This document shows positions 1-5,969 of a stretch of DNA of 12,492 nt, in pieces. Numbering within the stretch: the stretch's first letter is position 1; every line of letters starts with the position of its first letter. A program made the position numbers and the translations under genes. The DNA is from an uncultured Collinsella sp. (GTDB taxonomy: Bacteria > Actinomycetota > Coriobacteriia > Coriobacteriales > Coriobacteriaceae): assembly GCA_900550785.1 (NCBI GenBank), contig URTL01000051.1:1-12492 (forward strand). Reading direction: 5' to 3'. The notes under the pieces were generated by a model. The model was not told the origin of the DNA and did not search any database. It was given only the letters and a program-made list of their open reading frames with translations.

Positions 1-592
1 ACAATTCATCGGCCCGCAGATGCAGGTGCCGCCGGCGTTTTCGGCTATCTCGGTCAATGGCGTTCGCGCCTACAAGTCTGCTCGCGAGGGCAATGCGGTG
101 GACCTACCTCCGCGCCCCGTCGAGGTCTATGCCGCCGACCTGATCGCCGTGGGCGGCGAAGGTGATACGTGTGTGTGGACCGTGGCGTTCTCGGTGAGCA
201 AGGGCACCTATATCCGTGCGCTCGCTCGCGACCTGGGCCGCGCTTGCGATAGCGCCGCGCATATTTCCGCGCTGCGCCGCACGGCTTCCGGTGTTGTTTC
301 CATTGGCGCTTGTCATGCGGTCGAGGAGCTTTCTCCCGAGTCCGCGGCTGGCTTTGCCCTGGATCCCATTGCGGCCCTGGGCGCCACACGTGTTGACTTG
401 CCGGGCAATCTTGCCGACGACCTGCTCTGCGGCCGACGCATTCCCGTTGAGCGTGCGCTTGCCGATTTCGATTCCTCGAAGGCGCCGTTTGCGTTGGTGC
501 TCGATGGGGGACTCAAGGCGCTCGCCCGCATTGAGGGCGGCCGCTTTGTCATGGAGCACGTGTTTCCGCAGGCAATTGGCGGTGTTCGATGA
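1..592 (+). CDS. truB: tRNA pseudouridine(55) synthase TruB, 5' end missing
   Basis: TruB isomerises U55 of the tRNA T-loop to pseudouridine in the cytoplasm. The reading frame is already open at base 2 and runs to the TGA at 590-592, giving 196 visible residues; the N-terminal part, including the motif with the catalytic Asp, lies outside the window. Near the left edge is the family motif QVPPAFSAISVNG followed by RAYKSAREG. Further on come VSKGTYIRALARDLG, the equivalent of the family SKGTYIR signature, and HISALRRTASG, followed by a small C-terminal domain. The ATG at 20 is an internal Met, not the start. The stop overlaps the ATG of ribF by 4 bp, so the two genes are almost certainly cotranscribed and translationally coupled. 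A truB-ribF pair is common in bacteria. Identification is firm; only the length is unknown. Confidence 0.96.
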   Translation, partial: QFIGPQMQVPPAFSAISVNGVRAYKSAREGNAVDLPPRPVEVYAADLIAVGGEGDTCVWTVAFSVSKGTYIRALARDLGRACDSAAHISALRRTASGVVSIGACHAVEELSPESAAGFALDPIAALGATRVDLPGNLADDLLCGRRIPVERALADFDSSKAPFALVLDGGLKALARIEGGRFVMEHVFPQAIGGVR

Positions 593-1596
593 TGCTGGCC
601 CCCCACGAGCTCGCGCGTATCTTTTTCGCGGGCGAGTCGGACGAGGCTCGCATCGTTGCTGCCGATACGTTTGATGAGTGTGAGCACTTGGGTGCCGCTT
701 CAATCGCCATTGGCGTGTTCGACGGCGTTCACCGTGGACACCAGGAACTCATCGAAGCGCTTGTCCGTGATGCCCGTGCCCATGGCTGTAAGGCGGTCGT
801 GGTTACCTTCGATCCCGACCCGGACGTTGTGGTGAGCCCTTCGCCCGCTCAAAAATTGATGACGACGGCCGACCGTCTGCATGCCTTGGCTCAAACCGGG
901 GTCGATGCGGTGGTGGCCGTTCCCTTTACGCCTGAGGTTGCGGCACTCGACCATGTCGGTTTTCTCGCACTGCTGTCACGCGTAGTCGACATTCGCTCGA
1001 TTCGCGTTGGCAGTGACTTTAGGCTGGGTCGTGGCGGTGCTTCTGGTGTTGCCGAGATGCGCTCCTGGGGTTCCGAGCACGGCGTTGACGTGTATGGTCA
1101 CGACCTGCTTTGCGAGGGCGGTGAGGCCATTTGCGCCACCCGCATTCGTCATGAGCTGGGACAGGGCCATGTGGAGCTTGCTGCTGAGTTACTCGGCCGT
1201 CCGTATATGGTGCGTGGCGGTGTTATTCGCGGCCGTCACGAGGGCTCTGGCATGGGCTTTCCCACGGCAAACCTGCAGGTTCCCGACGGTATTCAGGTGC
1301 CAGCCGATGGCGTGTATGAGGGTCTGGTGCTGGTCGATGACACCGCGTGGCCCGCTGCCGTGAACGTCGGCCTGCCGCCAACGTATGCCGACGATGCGGC
1401 ATCTGCGCATCTCGAGGCTAACTTAATTGGATATACGGGAGACCTGTACGGCGCTTCTGTTTCGCTGGCGTTTACGCGCTGGCTGCGTCCCTCGCGCGTG
1501 TTCGATTCGCTGGATGAGTTGATCGCGACCGTCGAGGGTAATATCGAGGACATTCGTCACAACTTGGGTGAGCAGGGGGTGAGCATTCGTGATTAG
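589..1596 (+). CDS. ribF: Bifunctional riboflavin kinase / FMN adenylyltransferase (FAD synthetase)
   Basis: RibF phosphorylates riboflavin to FMN and adenylates FMN to FAD, using ATP for both steps. The 335-residue length is usual for the bifunctional enzyme. The N-terminal nucleotidyltransferase domain (about residues 35-190) shows IGVFDGVHRGH at 41-51, with the HxGH-like nucleotide-binding motif HRGH, then VTFDPDP near 72-78, VGSDFRLGRGG at 140-150 and the ATRIRHEL motif near 183-190. The C-terminal kinase domain (about 200-328) shows GFPTANLQ at 223-230, NVGLPPTY at 259-266 and GDLYG at 284-288. Both activities therefore look intact. The start is ATG 589 or the adjacent ATG 592; the former overlaps the truB stop as ATGA. 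No strong ribosome binding site is visible, which fits coupling to truB. The 3' end overlaps dnaG by 8 bp. Confidence 0.97.
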   Translation: MMLAPHELARIFFAGESDEARIVAADTFDECEHLGAASIAIGVFDGVHRGHQELIEALVRDARAHGCKAVVVTFDPDPDVVVSPSPAQKLMTTADRLHALAQTGVDAVVAVPFTPEVAALDHVGFLALLSRVVDIRSIRVGSDFRLGRGGASGVAEMRSWGSEHGVDVYGHDLLCEGGEAICATRIRHELGQGHVELAAELLGRPYMVRGGVIRGRHEGSGMGFPTANLQVPDGIQVPADGVYEGLVLVDDTAWPAAVNVGLPPTYADDAASAHLEANLIGYTGDLYGASVSLAFTRWLRPSRVFDSLDELIATVEGNIEDIRHNLGEQGVSIRD

Positions 1597-3697
1597 CGAT
1601 GAGGAAAAAGATCAGGTACGCGCTGCGTCCGACCTGGTTGCTATCGTGCAGGAAACGGTCGAGCTCAAGCCCCGCGGCCATGAGTTTTGGGGATGCTGCC
1701 CCTTCCATGGCGAAAAGACGCCGTCCTTCCACATTATCCCCGCCACGCAGGTGTGGCATTGCTTTGGCTGCGGCGAGGGTGGCGACGTTTTCACGTATAT
1801 CATGAAGCGCGAGAACCTGAGCTTTCCCGAGTCAATCCGTTACTTGGCCGACCGTGCCGGCATTGAGCTGCACGATACCGGCGCTTATCGCGAGCGCGGT
1901 ACCAAGCGTGCCCGCATCTACGATTTGTGCGCCGAGACCGCCCAGTTCTATCACACCATGCTTATGCGCGGTAAGGACGGCCGTCCGCGCGAGTACTTTG
2001 CCAGCCGCGGCATGGGCGGCGACGTCTGCCGCCGCTACTGTCTGGGCTTTGCGCCGGGCCGTAACGCGCTGGTGTCACACCTGTCCCAGGCGGGTTTTAC
2101 TCCGCAGGAGATGATCGATGCCAACGTTGCCGTGAGCCGCGGGCGCGGACAGCTCGCCGACCGCTTTTACGATCGCGTGATGTTTCCCATCTTTGACGAG
2201 CAGGGTCACAACATTGCCTTTGGCGGTCGCATTATGGGCGACGGCCAGCCTAAGTATCTCAACACCGCCGAGACGAGTGTGTTCCATAAAAAGCGAAACC
2301 TCTACGGCTTTAATTGGGCCAAGGAGTATATCGTCGCGCAGGATACCGCCATCGTGGTGGAGGGATATACCGACTGCATCGCCTGCTGGGAGGCGGGGAT
2401 TAAAAACGTTGTTGCTACGCTGGGCACCGCGCTCACGGAGCATCACGTCAAGACGCTCACCCGTTTTGCCAAGCGCATTGTGTATATGTTCGATGGCGAC
2501 GCCGCCGGTCAAAAGGCCGCCCGTCGCGCGATTCAGTTTATCGAGCAGGATTCGATGGATCTGCGCTGCGTGGTGCTACCCGACGGCAACGATCCCATGG
2601 AGTTCATCACGGCGCATGGTGGCGAGGCACTGCAGGCGCGCATCGACGCTGCCGAGCCGCTTATGGACTTTGTTTACCGTTCGCTGCAGGAGTCGAGCGA
2701 CATCACCACGCCGGGCGGTCGCGCCAAGGCGCTGGAAGATGCGCTGACGCTTATCTATCCGCTGCGCGATAGCTATATGATCGACACGTACTTTATCCAG
2801 ATTGCCGACCTGTTGGGTTTGGATCTGGAGACCGTGCGTGCGAGTTCGGGTCGCGTGTTTCGCGATGTCGCCAAGCGCGAAGATGCCGAGCGTCGTCGCG
2901 AGCAGAATTACGAGCGCCAGCGGGCGCAGGCCGAGCGCTCTGGAAATGCGGGCGGTCGGGCATCGGGTTCTCGCGATGCCGGTCGCGGTGCTTGGGCATC
3001 GGGCGCTACGCCGCCGGTGTCCGCGCCGGTCGAAGAAGAGCCGTACGACTACGTCCCGCTCGATGCCTACGGTGCCGCTCCCGTGGAGGTCGTCGACGAC
3101 CTGCCGCCGATCGATGTGCCTGATGGTATGGGCGCTGTGCCTGTGCCTGATGGTTCGAACGCATCGGCTGCGGCGGCGCCGATGGTTTTGACCGATCTAG
3201 AGCGCAAGTCCTTGGCAGGGGAGCGCGAGCTGCTGACCATGCTCACGAGCTACCCCGACCTGTTCCGCACGTATGCCGACCGCATCTGCTCCATCGAGTG
3301 GGTTGACCCACGTCACGAGTCCATCGCATGGGCCGTTCTGGCAACGCCGCCGGGAACCGATCCTGCAGCCTGCATGGATGCGGCGCGCTCAGTGTGTCCA
3401 GATGCGGCAACGCTTGTGAGTGCCGGGCGCATCTCGGCGACGAGCAAGCACCCCACCGAGACGAACATCGTGTTTATGCTCGATACGCTCGAGTTCTACA
3501 CCATCAAGCGCCGCATGCGTGCCGCACAGGCCAAGCTGCGACAGGACCGTTCGCTCGATGATGAGGCCCGTCGCGCGCTGACCGTGCAGGCCGCGCAGGA
3601 TTCGCAGCGTCAACGCGAGCTGCAAAAGTCGATCGGCGGCGTGGCGGACCCGTTCCGTTTGATTGGTTTGGAGACCGCAGGAACCGAACAGGCCTAG
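1589..3697 (+). CDS. dnaG: DNA primase
   Basis: DnaG makes RNA primers at the replication fork and works with the replicative helicase. The start is GTG 1589, inside the end of ribF, with an AGGGGGTGA ribosome binding site just upstream. The 702-residue protein is longer than the usual size of roughly 600. The N-terminal zinc-binding domain has C37-x2-H40 and C58-x2-C61. The RNA polymerase core contains RFYDRVMFPIFD near 192-203, the Toprim acidic motif VVEGYTD with E258, and FDGD with D302 and D304. Residues about 430-535 form a low-complexity linker that is first charged (Arg/Glu/Gln), then rich in Gly, Ala, Pro and Asp. A helical C-terminal domain of about 165 residues follows and probably contacts the helicase, though it is poorly recognisable by eye. 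No terminator follows, so readthrough into rpoD is likely. Confidence 0.97.
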   Translation: MISDEEKDQVRAASDLVAIVQETVELKPRGHEFWGCCPFHGEKTPSFHIIPATQVWHCFGCGEGGDVFTYIMKRENLSFPESIRYLADRAGIELHDTGAYRERGTKRARIYDLCAETAQFYHTMLMRGKDGRPREYFASRGMGGDVCRRYCLGFAPGRNALVSHLSQAGFTPQEMIDANVAVSRGRGQLADRFYDRVMFPIFDEQGHNIAFGGRIMGDGQPKYLNTAETSVFHKKRNLYGFNWAKEYIVAQDTAIVVEGYTDCIACWEAGIKNVVATLGTALTEHHVKTLTRFAKRIVYMFDGDAAGQKAARRAIQFIEQDSMDLRCVVLPDGNDPMEFITAHGGEALQARIDAAEPLMDFVYRSLQESSDITTPGGRAKALEDALTLIYPLRDSYMIDTYFIQIADLLGLDLETVRASSGRVFRDVAKREDAERRREQNYERQRAQAERSGNAGGRASGSRDAGRGAWASGATPPVSAPVEEEPYDYVPLDAYGAAPVEVVDDLPPIDVPDGMGAVPVPDGSNASAAAAPMVLTDLERKSLAGERELLTMLTSYPDLFRTYADRICSIEWVDPRHESIAWAVLATPPGTDPAACMDAARSVCPDAATLVSAGRISATSKHPTETNIVFMLDTLEFYTIKRRMRAAQAKLRQDRSLDDEARRALTVQAAQDSQRQRELQKSIGGVADPFRLIGLETAGTEQA

Positions 3698-3750
3698 ATG
3701 TTGTGGTCAACCAGCGTATTCTCGCCTATATCCAGTCCTCTTTTTGGGTA

Positions 3751-3780
3751 TAGACGTCAATGTGTGTGCTAAAGTATTAA
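3751..3780 (+). promoter_or_regulatory. Probable promoter of rpoD
   Basis: The 109-bp gap between dnaG and rpoD contains two overlapping -10 candidates. One is TATTAA at 3775-3780 with TAGACG at 3751-3756 as a -35 (18-bp spacing, 4/6 matches each). The other is TAAAGT at 3770-3775 preceded by a TGn extension at 3767-3769. Either would start transcription 20 to 30 bases before the GTG start. No terminator separates dnaG from this site, so it would add to readthrough. The match is moderate and not experimentally supported. Confidence 0.45.
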
Positions 3781-3806
3781 GTCTGTGGACTATGAAGGGA
3801 GAATCT

Positions 3807-5156
3807 GTGCCAAAAAAGACTGAGAGCACGGGTACTGGGCTGGAATCCTACGTTGCAAAGCTCATGGGCAACGGCTCAAACAGGACTTCGGTAACCGAGG
3901 ACGAGATTCAGGTCGCCCTGAAGGATATCGATGTTTCTGACGAGCAGCTCACTGCGGTGTATTCCGCGCTGCGCAACAGCGGCATCCAGATTATCTCCGC
4001 GAGCGGTAACGACGACGCCCCCATGGACGTCGACGATGACGATAACGATACCGATACCGACGATTTCGATGACGACGACGAGCACGATTCCGGCTCGCTC
4101 GACGATCATGAGCTCAAGATGGCCCGTCAGGCCGATGCCGAGATGGGTTCTTCCAAGAGCAAGAAGAAGCGCACCGTGCGCACGTCCCGTTCACGCTCCC
4201 GCGTGCGTGGCATCGATGCCTCCACGGTGATGCTGACCGGCGATCCGGTTCGTATGTACCTCAAAGAGATCGGCAAGGTCGACCTGCTGACCGCCTCCGA
4301 AGAGGTCGATCTGGCCATGAAGATCGAGGCCGGTCTTGAGGCCACCGAGAAGCTCGAGGCCGCCGATGCCGGTGAGCTCGAGCTCACGCGTGCCGAGATG
4401 CGTCGTCTTACGCGCATTGAGAACGTCGGCCTCGAAGCTAAGCAGGCACTCATCAGCGCAAACCTGCGTCTGGTCGTCTCCATCGCCAAACGCTATGTCG
4501 GCCGCGGCATGCTGTTCCTTGACCTGATCCAGGAGGGCAACCTCGGTCTGATCCGCGCCGTTGAGAAGTTCGACTACCAGAAGGGCTTTAAGTTCTCCAC
4601 GTACGCCACGTGGTGGATCCGTCAGGCCATTACGCGCGCCATTGCCGATCAGGCCCGTACCATCCGTATTCCCGTGCATATGGTCGAGACCATCAACAAG
4701 CTCGTCCGCGTGCAGCGCCAGCTCCTTCAGGACCTGGGTCGCGACCCGACCCCTGAGGAGATCGGTGCCGAGATGGACATGAGCGCCGACCGCGTCCGCG
4801 AGATCCAGAAGATTTCGCAGGAGCCCGTGTCGCTCGAGACCCCCATCGGCGAGGAAGAGGATTCCCAGCTGGGCGACTTCATCGAGGACTCCCAGGCTAT
4901 CGTTCCGCCCGATGCCGCCAGCTTCTCCATGCTGCAGGAGCAGCTCACCCAGGTGCTCGACTCGCTTGCCGATCGTGAGCGCAAGGTTATCGAGCTGCGC
5001 TTTGGCCTTGTCGACGGGCATCCCCGCACGCTCGAGGAAGTCGGCCGCGAGTTTGGCGTCACGCGCGAGCGTATCCGCCAGATCGAGTCCAAGACCTTGG
5101 CCAAGCTCCGCCACCCGAGCCGCAGCAGCAAGCTCAAAGACTATATCGAAAGCTAG
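3807..5156 (+). CDS. rpoD: Primary (housekeeping) sigma factor, sigma-70 group 1
   Basis: This is the RNA polymerase sigma subunit for most promoters (RpoD/SigA/HrdB type). GTG 3807 is chosen as start because AAGGGAGA lies just upstream with about 5 nt spacing and the protein then begins MPKKTEST; the frame is open upstream to 3663, and ATG 3792 lacks a ribosome binding site. The product has 449 residues. Residues 1-65 resemble region 1.1. Residues about 69-101 are strongly acidic and about 117-134 strongly basic. Region 1.2 starts at GDPVRMYLKEIGKVDLLT (145-162). Region 2 includes ISANLRLVVSIAKRYVGRG and the -10 recognition helix around YATWWIRQAITRAIADQART (266-285). Region 3 follows, then region 4 with the -35 recognition helix-turn-helix LEEVGREFGVTRERIRQIE (409-427). 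A terminator follows directly. Placement after dnaG recalls the classic macromolecular-synthesis operon, without rpsU here. Confidence 0.97.
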   Translation: MPKKTESTGTGLESYVAKLMGNGSNRTSVTEDEIQVALKDIDVSDEQLTAVYSALRNSGIQIISASGNDDAPMDVDDDDNDTDTDDFDDDDEHDSGSLDDHELKMARQADAEMGSSKSKKKRTVRTSRSRSRVRGIDASTVMLTGDPVRMYLKEIGKVDLLTASEEVDLAMKIEAGLEATEKLEAADAGELELTRAEMRRLTRIENVGLEAKQALISANLRLVVSIAKRYVGRGMLFLDLIQEGNLGLIRAVEKFDYQKGFKFSTYATWWIRQAITRAIADQARTIRIPVHMVETINKLVRVQRQLLQDLGRDPTPEEIGAEMDMSADRVREIQKISQEPVSLETPIGEEEDSQLGDFIEDSQAIVPPDAASFSMLQEQLTQVLDSLADRERKVIELRFGLVDGHPRTLEEVGREFGVTRERIRQIESKTLAKLRHPSRSSKLKDYIES

Positions 5157-5164
5157 TCAAGCAA

Positions 5165-5202
5165 GAAGCGCCCTCAAGCACATCCGCTTGGGGGCGCTTT
5201 CA
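5165..5202 (+). terminator. Intrinsic terminator of rpoD
   Basis: The arms AGCGCCCTCAAGC (5167-5179) and GCTTGGGGGCGCT (5186-5198) pair over 13 bp with one G-U wobble around a 6-base loop. An extra A-T pair extends the base. Only a short T run (TTTC) follows, so it may be less efficient than the terminator after the tRNA. It starts 8 bases after the rpoD stop. Confidence 0.85.
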
Positions 5203-5206
5203 TGTG

Positions 5207-5230
5207 GTCATTGGGGACGTCCCCAATGAC
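5207..5230 (+). repeat. Perfect 24-bp palindrome, REP-like candidate
   Basis: The half-site GTCATTGGGGAC (5207-5218) is followed directly by its exact reverse complement GTCCCCAATGAC (5219-5230), with GACGTC at the centre. One further wobble and one Watson-Crick pair could extend it outwards. It lies between the rpoD terminator and the tRNA promoter. No T run follows, so it is not a typical terminator. It may be a dispersed repetitive extragenic palindrome or a binding site for a dimeric protein; only one copy is present here, so I cannot show it is repetitive. Confidence 0.75.
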
Positions 5231-5258
5231 TAGGTCGGAAAAAATCTCAAAAAAGTTC

Positions 5259-5286
5259 TTGCCCTAAGCTGATTCGTCCGTATAAT
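5259..5286 (+). promoter_or_regulatory. Promoter of tRNA-Asn
   Basis: TTGCCC at 5259-5264 and a perfect TATAAT at 5281-5286 are separated by 16 bp. The expected start near 5293 lies about 24 bases before the mature tRNA 5' end, leaving a short leader for RNase P removal. An A-rich stretch (about 5239-5254) lies just upstream and could act as an UP-like element. This is the best sigma-70 promoter match in the window. Confidence 0.8.
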
Positions 5287-5316
5287 AAACTTCGTTGCTT
5301 GAGAGCACGCACCTAT

Positions 5317-5391
5317 TCCTCGGTAGCTCAATGGTAGAGCACGCGGCTGTTAACCGCGCTGTTGTAGGTTCGAGTCCTACCCGGGGAGCCA
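5317..5391 (+). tRNA. tRNA-Asn (anticodon GUU)
   Basis: The sequence folds as a complete 75-base tRNA. The acceptor stem is TCCTCGG (5317-5323) with CCGGGGA (5381-5387), including one G-U pair, followed by discriminator G and an encoded CCA (5389-5391). The D arm is GCTC-AATGGTA-GAGC. The anticodon arm is CGCGG-CTGTTAA-CCGCG with GTT at 5349-5351, which reads AAC/AAU codons. The T arm is GTAGG-TTCGAGT-CCTAC. It is a single-gene unit with its own promoter and terminator, not part of a tRNA cluster. Confidence 0.97.
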
Positions 5392-5397
5392 GGTTGT

Positions 5398-5427
5398 AAA
5401 ACCCGTCGCTTATGCGGCGGGTTTTTT
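5398..5427 (+). terminator. Intrinsic terminator of tRNA-Asn
   Basis: ACCCGTCGC (5401-5409) pairs with GCGGCGGGT (5414-5422), with one wobble and a TTAT loop, and ends in a run of six T. The preceding AAA at 5398-5400 can extend the stem into the T run. It begins 7 bases after the encoded CCA, which fits a dedicated tRNA terminator. Confidence 0.92.
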
Positions 5428-5523
5428 CATGCCGCGACCACTTGACTCGAACGTTGCCATATCAACATTTCGTGTCGAGGATGTAATCCCGCGACCCACC
5501 ACCTCAACATGGCGCGGTCGTTG

Positions 5524-5570
5524 TAGAATATTGCAATGATTGCTCCCACGAGATGGTGCCGCGAGCACCA
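5524..5570 (+). promoter_or_regulatory. Leader of the Asp23/Gls24 gene: possible -10 and hairpin
   Basis: TAGAAT at 5524-5529 (5/6 match to the -10 consensus) is the best promoter candidate between the tRNA terminator and the next gene, but no convincing -35 lies 16-18 bp upstream. The leader then contains a small perfect hairpin, TGGTGC (5554-5559) with GCACCA (5565-5570) and a 5-base loop, ending 3 bases before the AAGGAG ribosome binding site (5574-5579). The rest of 5428-5523 shows only a weak interrupted dyad near 5449-5472 and no coding potential that I can support. Confidence 0.4.
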
Positions 5571-5585
5571 GATAAGGAGATTCTT

Positions 5586-5942
5586 GTGTCTGAGACCATT
5601 AACGGCAGCTTGAGCGTCTCGAACGACGTTATTGCCGATATTGCCGGTTATGCCGCGATGACGTGCTATGGCGTCGTCGGTATGGCTGAGCAGCTCCAGG
5701 GCGCCGAGAGCGTGCGCCTGCTTGCCGGTCAGCGCCTCCGCAAGGGCGTGCTTGTCTCCGCCGACGAGAACGGCCTTACGGTCGATCTTCACGTCGTGCT
5801 CGAGAACGGCGTCAACATGAAGTCCGTCTGCCACAATCTTTCGAGCTCCGTTGCCTTCACTCTGCAGGAGATCGCCCAGATCGATCCCGCCAGCCTTAAG
5901 ATCGGCATCCACATCGACGCGCTCAAGAGCCGTCTGAACTAG
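5586..5942 (+). CDS. Asp23/Gls24 family envelope stress response protein (YloU-like)
   Basis: This is a small cytoplasmic protein of the Asp23/Gls24 family (DUF322). Members are abundant, membrane-associated or stress-linked in Gram-positives; their molecular role is poorly defined. GTG 5586 is chosen as start because AAGGAG lies 6 bases upstream and the protein then begins MSETINGSLSVSNDVI; the ATG at 5553 has no ribosome binding site. The 118 residues match the typical single-domain length. Family features are the opening SLSVSNDVIADIAGYAAMTCYGVVGM (from about residue 9), a central strand GLTVDLHVVLENGVNM (63-78) and a C-terminal strand SLKIGIHIDALK (103-114). There is no signal peptide or membrane segment. 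It sits 27 bp before the DAK2/FakA gene, the same pair as yloU-yloV in Bacillus, so a shared transcript is likely. It shares the housekeeping composition of its neighbours. Confidence 0.9.
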   Translation: MSETINGSLSVSNDVIADIAGYAAMTCYGVVGMAEQLQGAESVRLLAGQRLRKGVLVSADENGLTVDLHVVLENGVNMKSVCHNLSSSVAFTLQEIAQIDPASLKIGIHIDALKSRLN

Positions 5943-5969
5943 CATCCGAAAACGGAGATTCAAATACCC

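Noticed and set aside
3700..3711. Small hairpin GTTG-TGGT-CAAC just after dnaG as a terminator
   Set aside because: The stem is only 4 bp with no T run, too weak to end transcription.
3663..3806. N-terminal extension of the sigma factor to the upstream in-frame ATG
   Set aside because: It would overlap the dnaG end and run through the promoter candidate; the extension resembles no sigma N-terminus, while GTG 3807 has a good ribosome binding site.
4191..5114. A 307-codon minus-strand open frame antisense to the sigma factor
   Set aside because: It lies wholly inside the highly conserved sigma regions 1.2 to 4 and has low-complexity composition typical of antisense frames.
5317..5427. Possible integration site (att) at the tRNA-Asn 3' end
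   Set aside because: tRNA genes are common targets, but no repeated tRNA 3' fragment, integrase or atypical gene is present; the region goes straight to a terminator and a conserved operon.
5449..5472. Interrupted dyad with CGAA/TTCG and GTTG/CAAC arms downstream of the tRNA terminator
   Set aside because: The matches are short and broken, and could be chance; there is no neighbouring gene signal to give it meaning.
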